NCBI RefSeq assembly: GCF_030128825.1 | Contig: NZ_CP119127.1 | Span: 4,949,501-5,013,500 of the forward strand | Direction: 5' to 3' | DNA length: 64,000 bases | Source of the DNA: Sphingobium sp. WTD-1 | Lineage (GTDB): Bacteria > Pseudomonadota > Alphaproteobacteria > Sphingomonadales > Sphingomonadaceae | Part shown: positions 25,283 to 35,015 of the stretch, in pieces | How the letters are laid out: the number at the start of each line of letters is the position of its first letter | How positions within the stretch are numbered: position 1 is the stretch's first letter | Notes under the pieces: generated by a model | Told to the model about the DNA's origin: nothing | What the model saw: only the letters and a program-made list of their open reading frames with translations | Database searches by the model: none | Translations under genes and position numbers: made by a program

Positions 25283-27553
25283 ATGCGCCACGCACTCAGC
25301 CTGCTGCTCGCTTCGACCGCCTGCATCGCCGCACCCGCCTTTGCCCAGGACATGGCGCCCGCGGCCGATGCCGCGGCCGATGCAGACAGCGCCGGCATCA
25401 TCGTCTTTGGCCGGGGCGAAACCCGCCAGGTCCAGGAAATCACCACCCGCGACCTCGTCACCCTGACGCCCGGCACCAATGCGCTCAAAGCTATCGAGAA
25501 GCTGCCCAGCGTCAATTTCCAGTCGTCCGATCCGTTCGGCAGCTATGAATGGTCGCAGCGCGTCAGCATCCGCAGCTTCAACCAGAACCAGCTCGGCTTC
25601 ACCTTCGACGGCATTCCGCTGGGCGACATGAGCTATGGCAATCATAATGGCCTGCACATCACCCGCGCCATCAGCAGCGAGAATATCGGCACCGTCCGCG
25701 TGTCGCAGGGCTCCGGCTCGCTCGGCACCCAGTCGACCGGCAATCTGGGCGGCACGGTCGAGACCTTCTCGATGGACCCCGCCGATGCGCTGGGCGCGCA
25801 GGGCAACCTCACCTATGGCAGCGACGAGACCTGGCGCGCCTTTGCCCGGCTGAACATGGGCAGTGCGGACGGTATCCGCGGCTATGTCTCCTACGCCTAT
25901 GGCTCGACCGACAAGTGGAAGGGCCAGGGCACACAGGACCAGCATATGGTCAATGCCAAGGTCGTGGTCCCGGTCGGCGACGGCAAGCTGGATGGCTGGC
26001 TGAGCTATTCGGACCGCCGCGAACAGGATTATCAGGACATGTCGATGGACATGATCAACCGCCTGGGCTGGAAATGGGACAATACCTCGCCCGACTATGC
26101 CAAGGCGGTTCTCTATGCCGACATCGGCAATAATCGCGGCGAAACCGGCGCACCGGTCAGCAACGCCGCTGCCGGCACCGTCTATCCCGACAATGTGACG
26201 TCGGTGTGGGACGCCTATTATGACGCCGCCGGCCTGCGCGAGGACTGGCTGGGCGCGATCGGCTACAGCACTCCGCTGGGCGATCATGCCAATTTCAAGA
26301 TCAAGGGCTATTACCACAACAACAGCGGCATGGGCCTGTGGGCGACGCCCTCGGTCCCCAGCCCCACCGGCGGTTCGCCGCTGTCGATCCGCACCACCGA
26401 ATATGACATGGACCGGATCGGCGCGTTCGGCAGCGTCGATGCGACGATCGGCATCCAGACGCTGGAAGCCGGCGCCTGGTACGAGAATAACAAGTTCAAC
26501 CAGGCCCGCCGCTTCTATGCGTTCAAGAGCCGCACCGAAGCCGGCCTCTCCTTCCGCGACTATCCCAAGAACCCGTTCGCGACCCAGTGGGAATTCGATT
26601 TCACCACCGACACGATCCAATATTATGTCCGCGACAAGATCGACCTCGGCATGCTGACGATCAACCTGGGCTGGAAGGGCTTCAAGGTCACCAACGAGGC
26701 CGAGGCGGTCGTGTCGAGCAGCTTCCCCGAGGGCAAGATCAAGGCCGAGGACTGGTTCCAGCCCCATGCCGGCTTCGCCGTCGAACTGAGCCCCGAGGCG
26801 GAAATCTTCGGTGGCTTCACCCAGGTGACCAAGGCCTTCGCCAGCGCCACCACCACCGGCCCCTTCTCCACCAACCAGGCCGGCTTCGACCAGATCCGCG
26901 ACGACCTGAAGCCGGAAAGCTCGGACACGTACGAACTGGGCCTGCGCTACAATAGTTCGCGCTTCAACGGCACGCTGGGCGCCTATCTGGTCAATTTCCG
27001 CAACCGCCTGCTGGCGGTGCAGGTGGGCAGCCCGATCCTGGGCCTCGCCTCCGCGTTGCAGAATGTCGGCAATGTCCGCGCCGTCGGCATCGAGGCGGCG
27101 GGTAACCTGACCCTGGGTCAGGGCTTCGGCCTCTATGCCAGCTACAGCTACACCGACGCCACCTATCGCGACGATGTGCTCAACAGCTCGGACGGCACGC
27201 TGGTCGCGGCGATCAAGGGCAAGACCGTGGTCGACAGCCCCAAGCATCTGCTGCGCGGCGAGCTCAATTATGACCAGGGGCCGCTGTTCGGCCGGATCGG
27301 CGCCAACTATATGTCGAAGCGCTATTACAGCTACACCAACGATGCGTCGGTCGATGGCCGGGTGATCGTGGACGCCTCGATCGGCTATCGCATCACCGAC
27401 CAGATCGAAGTGCAGCTCAACGCCAGCAACCTGTTCGACAAGAAATATATCAGCACGATCGGATCGGGCGGCTTTGGCAATAGCGGCGACGCGCAGACGC
27501 TGCTGATCGGCGCGCCGCAGCAATTCTTCGTCACCCTCAAGGCGGGTTTCTAA
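25283..27553 (+). CDS. TonB-dependent outer-membrane receptor paired with a phosphodiesterase
   Basis: This 756-residue receptor has signal peptide MRHALSLLLASTACIAAPAFA, then a plug domain (TLTPGTNALKAIEKLPSVNF, RSFNQNQLGFTFDGIPLGDM, GTVRVSQGSGSLGTQSTGNL) and a beta barrel ending in a terminal Phe (FFVTLKAGF), as barrels require. ATG 25283 follows GGGGGATTT. One base separates its stop from the exported phosphodiesterase gene, so the two form one operon; a phosphorylated ligand is the natural guess. The plug TonB-box region is IIVFGRGE. Confidence 0.94.
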   Translation: MRHALSLLLASTACIAAPAFAQDMAPAADAAADADSAGIIVFGRGETRQVQEITTRDLVTLTPGTNALKAIEKLPSVNFQSSDPFGSYEWSQRVSIRSFNQNQLGFTFDGIPLGDMSYGNHNGLHITRAISSENIGTVRVSQGSGSLGTQSTGNLGGTVETFSMDPADALGAQGNLTYGSDETWRAFARLNMGSADGIRGYVSYAYGSTDKWKGQGTQDQHMVNAKVVVPVGDGKLDGWLSYSDRREQDYQDMSMDMINRLGWKWDNTSPDYAKAVLYADIGNNRGETGAPVSNAAAGTVYPDNVTSVWDAYYDAAGLREDWLGAIGYSTPLGDHANFKIKGYYHNNSGMGLWATPSVPSPTGGSPLSIRTTEYDMDRIGAFGSVDATIGIQTLEAGAWYENNKFNQARRFYAFKSRTEAGLSFRDYPKNPFATQWEFDFTTDTIQYYVRDKIDLGMLTINLGWKGFKVTNEAEAVVSSSFPEGKIKAEDWFQPHAGFAVELSPEAEIFGGFTQVTKAFASATTTGPFSTNQAGFDQIRDDLKPESSDTYELGLRYNSSRFNGTLGAYLVNFRNRLLAVQVGSPILGLASALQNVGNVRAVGIEAAGNLTLGQGFGLYASYSYTDATYRDDVLNSSDGTLVAAIKGKTVVDSPKHLLRGELNYDQGPLFGRIGANYMSKRYYSYTNDASVDGRVIVDASIGYRITDQIEVQLNASNLFDKKYISTIGSGGFGNSGDAQTLLIGAPQQFFVTLKAGF

Positions 27554-27554
27554 G

Positions 27555-28895
27555 ATGAACAAGGCCGCGCTGCTTGCCTCCGCCCTGCTCGCCATCACGC
27601 CGCTCCCGGCGCTGGCCGAGCCGGTGCTGCTGATCTCGATCGACGGGCTGCGCCCCGGCGACGTGCTGGAGGCGGACAAGCGCGGCCTTGCCCTGCCCAA
27701 TCTGCGCCGGTTCCTGACCGATGGCGCCCATGCATCGGGCGTCACCGGCGTGTTGCCGACGCTGACCTATCCCAGCCACACCACGCTGATGACCGGCGTG
27801 TCGCCGGGCAAGCATGGCATCGTCAGCAACAACAGCTTCGATCCGATGCAGATCAACCAGGGCGGCTGGTATTGGTATGCGCAGGATGTGAAGGTGCCGA
27901 TGCTGTGGGATGCGGCGGCAAAAGCCGGGCTGTCCACCGGCAATGTCCACTGGCCGGTCAGCGTCGCCGCGAGGGGCGTCCGCTGGAACCTGCCGCAAAT
28001 CTGGCGCACCGGCCATGCTGACGACGCGCAGTTGCTGGACGCGCTGGCGACGCCGGGCTTGAAGGCGGAGCTGGAGCGGGCAGTCGGCCAGCCCTATGCC
28101 ATGGGGATCGACGAGAGCCTGTCCGGCGACCAGAACAGGGGCCGGTTCGCCACCGCCCTGATCGCCGCGCACCAGCCCGACTTCCTGACCGTCTACCTCA
28201 CCGCGCTCGACCATGAGCAGCATGGCAGCGGCCCGGATACGCCGGCCGCCAAGGCCGTGCTGGAAAAGATCGACGCGATCGTCGGCGACCTGATTGCGGC
28301 CGAACGCAAGGCCCATCCCGATGCGCTGATCGCGCTGGTCAGCGACCACGGGTTCGAGGCGACGCATAGCGGCCTCAACCTGTTTCGCCCCTTCATCGAC
28401 GCCGGCCTCATCACTCTGGGCGCGGACGGCAAGGTCGCCTCCTGGCAGGCCATGCCCTGGATCGGCGGCGGGTCGGCCGCGATCATGCTGGCCCGGCCCG
28501 ATGACCAGATGCTGGCCGACAAGGTGAAGGCGCTTCTCGACAAACTGGCCGCCAACCCCGCCAACGGCATCGACCGCATCGTCGACCGGGCGGCGATGGC
28601 GAAGCTCGGCGGCAATCCGCAGGCCAGCTTCACGATCAACCTCAAGCCCGGCTTCGTCACCGACATCTTCCGGGGCGCCAATGCGCCGCTGGTCGCGTCG
28701 ACGCCGGTCAAGGGGATGCACGGCTATTTCCCCGGACCGGCCAATCTGCGCGCCACCTTCATGGCGATGGGACCGGGGGTGAAGCCGGGCAAGGATCTGG
28801 GCCTGATCGACATGCGCGCGATCGCGCCCACTTTGGCCAAGGCAATGGGCGCCAGCCTCCCCGACGCGGAGGCGGCACCGATCGACCTGCGCTGA
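27555..28895 (+). CDS. Exported type I phosphodiesterase / nucleotide pyrophosphatase-like enzyme
   Basis: This 446-residue alkaline-phosphatase superfamily member has a signal peptide ending LPALAEP. The metal Asp is in LLISIDGLRPGDV, the nucleophile Thr in LPTLTYPSHTTLMTG, and further metal ligands in ALDHEQHGSG and LVSDHGFEATH. This fits the NPP group, which cleaves phosphodiesters or pyrophosphates in the periplasm. The upstream TBDR ends one base before its start codon, so import and hydrolysis of an organic phosphate are likely linked. The real substrate is unknown. Confidence 0.92.
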   Translation: MNKAALLASALLAITPLPALAEPVLLISIDGLRPGDVLEADKRGLALPNLRRFLTDGAHASGVTGVLPTLTYPSHTTLMTGVSPGKHGIVSNNSFDPMQINQGGWYWYAQDVKVPMLWDAAAKAGLSTGNVHWPVSVAARGVRWNLPQIWRTGHADDAQLLDALATPGLKAELERAVGQPYAMGIDESLSGDQNRGRFATALIAAHQPDFLTVYLTALDHEQHGSGPDTPAAKAVLEKIDAIVGDLIAAERKAHPDALIALVSDHGFEATHSGLNLFRPFIDAGLITLGADGKVASWQAMPWIGGGSAAIMLARPDDQMLADKVKALLDKLAANPANGIDRIVDRAAMAKLGGNPQASFTINLKPGFVTDIFRGANAPLVASTPVKGMHGYFPGPANLRATFMAMGPGVKPGKDLGLIDMRAIAPTLAKAMGASLPDAEAAPIDLR

Positions 28896-28998
28896 ACCAC
28901 CCGGCAACGGATCGTTTCCGGCTGCGACGATGGACTTCATTACCTCCGCGACATAATTTCGCGCCCAATCCAACAGGGTCATTTTCGGGGTAGTCCAT

Positions 28999-30243
28999 AT
29001 GCCGCAGCGTTACAGCCTGGCCGCCATCACCTTGCATTGGGCGATCGCCGCCCTGCTCGCCTTCCAGATTGCCGTCGGCTGGGCGCTGGGCAGTTTGGGC
29101 GCGCGCGGCTTTGCGCTGTTCCAGTTGCATAAGTCGATCGGCATCACCGTGCTGCTGCTGACCCTGCTGCGCATCGCCGTGCGCTGGTGGAAGCCGCGCC
29201 CGGCCAAGCTGGAGGGCGGCTGGCAGGGCGCGCTCGCTTCCGGCGTCCATGTCGGCCTCTATGCCTTCATGCTGGGCGCGCCGCTGACCGGCTGGGCGCT
29301 GGTTTCGACCGCCAAGGTCAAGGTGCCGACGCTGTTCTTCGGCGTCATTCCCCTGCCCCATTTGCCGCTGCCAATGGCAAGCCATGGCCTGGCCGAAGGC
29401 GGTCACAGCCTGCTCGCCTGGATCGGCATCGCGCTGGTCGCGCTTCATGTCGCGGGTGCTCTGCGCCACCATGTGCTGATGCGCGACGGGCTGATCTGGC
29501 GGATGGTGCCGGGCCGCTCGACCGCGTTGCTGATCGGCCTGCCTGCGCTGATCCTCGTCGGCTTCCTGCTGGGCCGGGCGATCCTGCCGGGTTCTGCGCC
29601 GGCCGCACCGCAAGCCCCCGCCGCCAACGCCGTCGAAGCGGAAGAGGCGCCTGCCGAAGACAATGCCGTCGAAGCCGCCAGCAATGCGAGCGACAATGCC
29701 GCCGCCCCGGCTGCGAACGAAACCGCCGCCGTCACCGAAGAACCTGCCGGCCCGCCGCCCGCATGGGCCGTGCAACCCGGCGGTAAGATCGGCTTTGCCG
29801 TCGGCAACAGCGGCGAGACGATCAGCGGCAGTTTCTCGAAATGGACCGCGAAGATCGTGATGGACCCCGAACATCCCGAAAGCGCCGACATCAAGGTGAC
29901 GATCGACATGGCATCGGCCAGCGTCGGCGACGCCTACAAGGACGGCATGCTGCCGGGCGACGAATTCTTCGGCAGCGCCGCCCACCCGACCGCGACCTTC
30001 GTGGCCAAGGGTGCGGAGAAGAGCGGCATCAACGCCTATCGCGCCCATGGCACGCTGACGCTGAAGGGCGTGGCCAAGCCGCAGGCGATCCGCTTCACCC
30101 TGTCGGGCAGCGGCACAAGCCGCAAGGTCAGCGGATCGGCCAGCGTCGCCCGCCTGCCCTTTGGCGTGGGCAATGGCGACAGCAGCACCGGTCTTGATCC
30201 CAAAGTGATGGTGACCTTCAGCTTTGACGCCAAGACGCAATAA
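28999..30243 (+). CDS. Cytochrome b561 - YceI fusion protein
   Basis: This 414-residue protein has two parts. Residues 1 to about 200 form a four-helix cytochrome b561 with candidate haem His residues in ITLHWAIAA, QLHKSIGIT, GVHVGLYAF and VALHVAGALRHH. A low-complexity Ala/Glu/Asn linker of about 45 residues leads to a YceI domain (WAVQPGGKIGFAVGNSGETI, HGTLTLKGVAKPQAIRFTL), a lipocalin-like fold that binds isoprenoids such as quinones. The order places YceI in the periplasm beside the haem. The two are separate neighbours in E. coli (yceJ-yceI). Quinone-linked electron transfer is likely. Confidence 0.95.
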   Translation: MPQRYSLAAITLHWAIAALLAFQIAVGWALGSLGARGFALFQLHKSIGITVLLLTLLRIAVRWWKPRPAKLEGGWQGALASGVHVGLYAFMLGAPLTGWALVSTAKVKVPTLFFGVIPLPHLPLPMASHGLAEGGHSLLAWIGIALVALHVAGALRHHVLMRDGLIWRMVPGRSTALLIGLPALILVGFLLGRAILPGSAPAAPQAPAANAVEAEEAPAEDNAVEAASNASDNAAAPAANETAAVTEEPAGPPPAWAVQPGGKIGFAVGNSGETISGSFSKWTAKIVMDPEHPESADIKVTIDMASASVGDAYKDGMLPGDEFFGSAAHPTATFVAKGAEKSGINAYRAHGTLTLKGVAKPQAIRFTLSGSGTSRKVSGSASVARLPFGVGNGDSSTGLDPKVMVTFSFDAKTQ

Positions 30244-30292
30244 GACCATGCGATGCATGGATTAACGTAACGGTTTCTGCCAAGAAGCGGAC

Positions 30293-31387
30293 ATGGAAAG
30301 ACAGAGCCGGCATCGCCGAACGCAGATTGAGGATGGGGTGTTCGTCGCCCTGGTGGTGCTGGTTTCCATCGCCTTCGCGCTGGTGGTCGAGCCCTTCTTC
30401 GGGGCGATCCTCTGGGGCGTGATCGTCGCCATCCTGTTCATTCCGGTGAACCAGGGACTGCTCAAGCTGATCCCCGGCCATCGCAACAGTGCAGCCCTGC
30501 TGACGCTGTTGCTGATCATTGCGATCGTGATCGTGCCGGCCATCATCCTGTCGATCGCGCTGGTACAGGAAGCGACCGCGCTCTACGGCCAGATCAATGT
30601 GGGGAAGATCAACATTCCCCACATGTTCGCGCAGTTCCAGGCAGCGTTGCCCGACTGGGCGTCGATCGGCCTGCGGCGGCTGGGCATATCGAATTTCGCG
30701 GCGGTCCAGCGGCTGCTGACCGACGGCCTGACCGCCAGTTTCCGCACCGTCGCGGCCCAGGCCTTCCTGATCGGCCAGAGCGCCTTCAGCTTCATCATCG
30801 CGCTGACGGTGATGCTCTATCTCACCTTCTTCCTGCTGCGCGACGGGCTGGACCTGGCGCGCAAGCTGGACCGCGCCGCGCCACTGCGGGTGCTGCATCG
30901 CCGCGCGCTGATGCGGCAATTCGTCATCGTCATCCGCGCCACCATCAAGGGCAGCATCGTCGTCGCCATATTGCAGGGGCTGATCGGCGGACTGGTGTTT
31001 GGCGCACTGGGCATTTCCGGCGCGCTGCTGTGGGGCGTGATGATGGGCTTCTTCTCGCTGCTGCCGGCCGTCGGCACCGGCCTCATCTGGGCGCCGGTGG
31101 CGATCTACCTGCTGGCGACCGGCGCGATCTGGAAGGGGCTGATCCTGATCTTCTGCGGCATGTTCGTGATCGGCATGGTCGACAATCTGCTGCGCCCGAT
31201 CCTGGTCGGCCGCGACACCCGCATCCCCGACTATGTGGTGCTGATCACGACGTTGGGCGGGCTGCAACTGTTCGGCTTCAACGGCATCGTCATCGGACCG
31301 GTGATCGCCGCCCTGTTCATCGCGGCCTGGCAGATCGTGATCCGCACCCGCTCCCACGAAGCGGGCGCGCCACCGCTCACCTTCTAG
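30293..31387 (+). CDS. AI-2E family (PerM-like) transporter
   Basis: This 364-residue integral membrane protein has about eight helices (VFVALVVLVSIAFALVVEPF, ALLTLLLIIAIVIVPAIILS, FIIALTVMLYLTFFLLRDGL, LLWGVMMGFFSLLPAVGTGL, LIFCGMFVIGMVDNLLRPIL). The last part with VDNLLRPILVG and GGLQLFGFNGIVIGPVIAAL is the family signature. Members have been linked to AI-2 export or Na+/H+ exchange, so the substrate remains open. It lies 49 bases after the b561-YceI gene in the same direction. Confidence 0.93.
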   Translation: MERQSRHRRTQIEDGVFVALVVLVSIAFALVVEPFFGAILWGVIVAILFIPVNQGLLKLIPGHRNSAALLTLLLIIAIVIVPAIILSIALVQEATALYGQINVGKINIPHMFAQFQAALPDWASIGLRRLGISNFAAVQRLLTDGLTASFRTVAAQAFLIGQSAFSFIIALTVMLYLTFFLLRDGLDLARKLDRAAPLRVLHRRALMRQFVIVIRATIKGSIVVAILQGLIGGLVFGALGISGALLWGVMMGFFSLLPAVGTGLIWAPVAIYLLATGAIWKGLILIFCGMFVIGMVDNLLRPILVGRDTRIPDYVVLITTLGGLQLFGFNGIVIGPVIAALFIAAWQIVIRTRSHEAGAPPLTF

Positions 31388-31401
31388 CCCCTGATCGTCT
31401 G

Positions 31402-31428
31402 AGGTGAACGCGCTCCGCGCTTTCACCG
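31402..31428. terminator. Hairpin between convergent genes
   Basis: GGTGAA and TTCACC pair around CGCGCTCCGCGCT, itself a GCG/CGC mini-stem. It is placed between the ends of the transporter and ABC-F genes. No T-run follows, so a bidirectional stop is only suggested by position. Confidence 0.35.
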
Positions 31429-31459
31429 ATGGCGTGAATCGGGGTCTAAAGCCGAAGAA

Positions 31460-33328
31460 TCAGCCCGCCTCGAGCGCCGCGCCGGCTTCCATCCAGACCT
31501 CTTCGGCCGCCTCCAGCTTCTTCTCGACCGATGCGCGCTTCACCATCAGTTCGCTGGTGGTCATCTTCGCCTCGGCCCCGGTTGCGCTCTTGGGATCGGA
31601 CAGCACGGCGTCGATGCGCTTGCGCTCGGCAATCAGCGTCGTCATCTCGCGCTCGGCCTTGTTGACTGCGTTCTTGAGCGTTTTCTGCTTCTCGCGCCAT
31701 TCGGCGGCGGCCTTCTTGTCCGCCTTGCGGTCGACCTTGGGCGCGTCACCGCCCGACGGATTGCCGTCTGCCTTGCGCAGGATGATGTCGGTATAATCGT
31801 CCAGGCTGCCGTCGAACGGCTGGGCCGTGCCATTGTCGACCAGCACCAGCCGGTCGGCGACCAGTTCGATCATGTGGCGATCATGGCTGACGATGACGAC
31901 GGCGCCCGAATATTCGTTGAGCGCCTGCACCAGCGCCTCGCGGCTGTCGACGTCCAGATGGTTGGTCGGTTCGTCGAGGATCAGCAGATGCGGCGCATCG
32001 CGGGTGATGAGCGCCAGCGCCAGACGCGCGCGCTCGCCACCCGACATGGAGCCGACCTTCTGCGTCGCGCGCTCGCCCGAAAAACCGAAACGGCCAAGCT
32101 GGGCACGCACCGCACCGGGCGTCGCGCCCTTCATGACGCGGGTCATATGCTCCAGCGGCGTGTCGGTGACGTCCAGTTCCTCCACCTGATATTGGGTGAA
32201 ATAGCCGACATTCATCTTGGCCGATGTGGTCATCGCGCCTTCCATCGGTGCCAGCTGCGCCGCGATCAGGCGGGCCAGCGTGGTCTTGCCGTTGCCGTTG
32301 CGGCCGAGCAGCGCGAGGCGATCATCGGGATCGATGCGCAGATTGACGCGGCGCAGGATCGGCGTGTCGTCATAGCCGACCGAGGCCATGTCCATGGTGA
32401 TGAGCGGCGGGCGCAGTTCGGCGGGGCTGGGGAAACCGAAATGCAGGCTGGGGTCTTCGATCGCGGCGGCAATGGGCTGCATCTTGGCCAGCGCCTTGGC
32501 GCGCGACTGGGCCTGCTTGGCGGTCGAGGCGCGGGCGGAGTTGCGGGCGACATAATCCTGCAGCTTCTCGCGCTCGGCCTGCTGCTTGGCGCGCGCCGCT
32601 TCCTGCTGGGCCAGCCGCTCGGCGCGCTGACGCTCGAACGCGTCATAGCCGCCGGGATAGAGGGTGACCTTGCCACCCTCCAGATGAAGGATGAAGTCGA
32701 CCACATTGTTGAGCAGGTCGCGCTCATGGCTGATGATGACCACGGTGCCGCGATAGGCCTTGAGGAAATTCTCCAGCCACAAGGTCGCTTCGAGATCGAG
32801 ATGGTTCGACGGTTCGTCGAGCAGCAGCAGATCCGGGTTGGAGAAGAGCAGCGCCGCCAAGGCAACGCGCATCTTCCAGCCACCCGAATAGCTGTCGAGC
32901 GGACGGCCCTGCATTTCCTCGTCGAAACCGAGGCCGACGAGGATGCGGGCGGCGCGCGCGGGCGCGGTATAGGCGTCGATCGTGGTCAGCCGCTCATAGA
33001 TATGGCCGAGCCGATCGGGATCTTCGGTATGCTCCGCCTCCGCCATCAGTTCGGCTCGTTCCTTGTCGGCGGCGAGCACGGTGTCGAACGGGGTCGCGGT
33101 GCCCGAGGGGGCTTCCTGCGCGATATAGCCGAGGCGGGTGTCGCGCGGCATGTCGCAGCTGCCCTCGTCCGGATCGAGCTGGCCGATCATCACCTTCATC
33201 AGGGTCGACTTGCCGGCGCCGTTGCGGCCGATGAGGCCGACCCTGCTGCGCGGCGGCAGCGCAGCGCTGGCGCGGTCGAGGATGGTGCGGCCGCCCAGGC
33301 GCACGGTGATACCGTTCAAGTTAAGCAT
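31460..33328 (-). CDS. ABC-F family ATP-binding protein
   Basis: This 622-residue soluble tandem ATPase has no membrane helices. First domain: GRNGAGKST, SGGWKMRVALAALLFSNPDL and LLLDEPSNHLDLEA. Second domain: GRNGNGKTT, SGGERARLALALI and LLILDEPTNHLDVDS. The long charged linker between them (RLAQQEAARAKQQAEREKLQ) is the tRNA-contacting ABC-F feature, and a C-terminal coiled coil follows. Members act on the ribosome to rescue or tune translation (EttA, YheS, Uup); the C-terminal coiled coil favours a Uup/YheS type. ATG 33328 starts the first beta strand. Confidence 0.95.
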   Translation of the reverse strand: MLNLNGITVRLGGRTILDRASAALPPRSRVGLIGRNGAGKSTLMKVMIGQLDPDEGSCDMPRDTRLGYIAQEAPSGTATPFDTVLAADKERAELMAEAEHTEDPDRLGHIYERLTTIDAYTAPARAARILVGLGFDEEMQGRPLDSYSGGWKMRVALAALLFSNPDLLLLDEPSNHLDLEATLWLENFLKAYRGTVVIISHERDLLNNVVDFILHLEGGKVTLYPGGYDAFERQRAERLAQQEAARAKQQAEREKLQDYVARNSARASTAKQAQSRAKALAKMQPIAAAIEDPSLHFGFPSPAELRPPLITMDMASVGYDDTPILRRVNLRIDPDDRLALLGRNGNGKTTLARLIAAQLAPMEGAMTTSAKMNVGYFTQYQVEELDVTDTPLEHMTRVMKGATPGAVRAQLGRFGFSGERATQKVGSMSGGERARLALALITRDAPHLLILDEPTNHLDVDSREALVQALNEYSGAVVIVSHDRHMIELVADRLVLVDNGTAQPFDGSLDDYTDIILRKADGNPSGGDAPKVDRKADKKAAAEWREKQKTLKNAVNKAEREMTTLIAERKRIDAVLSDPKSATGAEAKMTTSELMVKRASVEKKLEAAEEVWMEAGAALEAG

Positions 33329-33495
33329 GGCCGCGCCTGTAGCAGAGCTGCGGCGGGGGGTGAAGCGGCTTGGCAGTTCGGCGAAAACTGCAAAATATAT
33401 AGTGTCGCGGGGGACGCATTTGCGCCACTGCCGGTCCGCAGCCACGACTTTGCAATAGGAAATTTTTGCGAAATGCCGTGCCCGAGGCGCGAAAA

Positions 33496-33520
33496 CGGGG
33501 TGGACCAAAGGCCCACCCCG
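33496..33520 (-). terminator. Rho-independent terminator after the OmpA-like gene
   Basis: Read on the minus strand, CGGGGTGG pairs with CCACCCCG around GCCTTTGGT and is followed by TTTT. It lies seven bases after the OmpA-like stop. Confidence 0.75.
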
Positions 33521-33526
33521 CAAAGG

Positions 33527-34414
33527 TCAGATGCCGTCGACGGCCTTGCTGACGAGGATGTTGACCGCGACGCGGCGATTTTGTGCCTTGCCCTCGGCCG
33601 TGTCGTTGCTGGCCACCGGATCGGCCTCGGCCATGCCGGTCGGCGTCAGCATGCGATAGGGCTTCCAGCCGCAGGCCTGCTGCAGATAATTGACCACGCG
33701 CGAGGCACGCTTTTCGCTGAGCTCCTGATTCAGCTCCTCGCCGCCGGTGGAGTCGGTATAGCCCACGACCAGCAACAGCGCGTTGCTCATGCCATTGGCC
33801 GAAGTCGCGGCAGCACACAGATCATTCTTCGCCTGGGCCGACAGCACCGCCTTGCCGGTGTCGAAATTGACGTTGGTCGTGCCCTTAACATTATATTGGT
33901 CGATCTCGCCCATGCGGCCACGCAGCGCCTCGGTCGCCGCGGTCTGCTCGTCGAACCGCTGGGCGGTGCCGTTGTTGATCATCGACGCGGTCTTGAGATC
34001 CTTGTTCTGCAAGGCGATCTTGCTGGCGAGCAGCCCTTCGCCGGCCTGCAGGGTCTTCACTGTCACCGGCAGGCCGTTCAGCAGCGATGTCGCGGCCAGA
34101 TGGTCGCGGCCAAGGCCGAACAGCCCCTTGCTGGCGCTGATCTTGGTGTCGTCATTGATAGTGATGACGCTCTTGCTGCCGTCGGCGGCGGTCACCTGCA
34201 TCCGGTCGCCGCTGCGCGCGGAGATGATGCCCTTGACCTCAGGCCCTTCCGTCAGTTCGGCGGCCGGCATGGCAACGCTGGCCGACACATCGGCCGCCGG
34301 GGCCTCCTGCTGCGCGTCCTGGGCCTGATCCTGCGCCACGACGGCGGCCGGGGCAGCCCCGGCCAGCAGGGCAAGCATCACAAGATATTTTTGGTTTTTG
34401 GACATGATAGGCAT
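33527..34414 (-). CDS. OmpA-family envelope protein
   Basis: This 295-residue exported protein has a signal peptide (YLVMLALLAGAAPAAVVAQ) and a C-terminal peptidoglycan-binding OmpA domain of about 120 residues with NVNFDTGKAVLSAQAKNDLC, LVVGYTDSTGGEELNQELSE and AEGKAQNRRVAVNI. The middle part (EVKGIISARSGDRMQVTAAD) resembles a small beta fold of unknown role, not a membrane barrel, so it is likely periplasmic and wall-bound. ATG 34414 is preceded by AAGGAG with seven-base spacing; a GTG at 34417 would add one residue. Confidence 0.92.
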   Translation of the reverse strand: MPIMSKNQKYLVMLALLAGAAPAAVVAQDQAQDAQQEAPAADVSASVAMPAAELTEGPEVKGIISARSGDRMQVTAADGSKSVITINDDTKISASKGLFGLGRDHLAATSLLNGLPVTVKTLQAGEGLLASKIALQNKDLKTASMINNGTAQRFDEQTAATEALRGRMGEIDQYNVKGTTNVNFDTGKAVLSAQAKNDLCAAATSANGMSNALLLVVGYTDSTGGEELNQELSEKRASRVVNYLQQACGWKPYRMLTPTGMAEADPVASNDTAEGKAQNRRVAVNILVSKAVDGI

Positions 34415-34874
34415 CACGCTGCTCCTTCACTTCTTGTTCGGTCGGGCCTGCAGCATTGCAGCTTGTCGTCCGACGGCGGCCGCCTGGTGGCGTTTCGAGC
34501 CGTCAGAACCCCCTTCTTCTGACCTTCATAAATTTTGACGTCTTGGCGCCGTGGGATGCGCCAGACATATTGCCTGTTCGTGTCCGGCTTTCTGCCACAT
34601 GAACAACCCATGTGGAGTCCGTGTTGCGCAGGCCAGATGAGTGGTTGATGCGACGAACCGATGAGCAATATCGCAATCATTAGCGACTCACACTTGGTCC
34701 CCACCAGCTATAGATTGACCCCGAACTTTGTCATGGAACGATCTTTTATTGTGAAACAAAAATCATCAAATCCGTGGAACAAATTCCGATTTTCTATTTT
34801 TGCCAATCGGCCATGTTGACTTGAAACAATCCTGAGACCACTTGCCCGCGGACAACGGATCGCGGATGCTGGAC

Positions 34875-34922
34875 GACCGGCAGACTGGATGACCGGCAGA
34901 CTGGATGACCGGCAGGCTGGAC
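34875..34922 (+). repeat. Tandem repeat, three 16-bp units
   Basis: The unit is GACCGGCAGACTGGAT. The first two copies are identical and the third differs at two bases. A partial unit (GATGCTGGAC) precedes it. The length excludes a CRISPR array. Confidence 0.9.
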
Positions 34923-34961
34923 GCCGTCGAGTGCATCACCCACCCTCCACCAATAGGGGCT

Positions 34962-34977
34962 GTGGCAATATTGCCAC
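34962..34977 (+). promoter_or_regulatory. Perfect 16-bp palindrome
   Basis: GTGGCAATATTGCCAC reads the same on both strands. It lies about 130 bases upstream of the receptor gene, where a dimeric regulator could bind. No regulator is identified. Confidence 0.5.
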
Positions 34978-35015
34978 GACAGGAAATATTCGCATAGTTT
35001 GCGCAAAATTGACAC

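Noticed and set aside
31388-31459. Possible REP element between convergent genes
   Set aside because: Only a short stem is visible and no other copy in the window; kept only as a weak terminator call.
34875-34922. Short tandem repeat considered as a CRISPR array
   Set aside because: Units are 16 bp, adjacent, with no spacers, and no cas genes are present.
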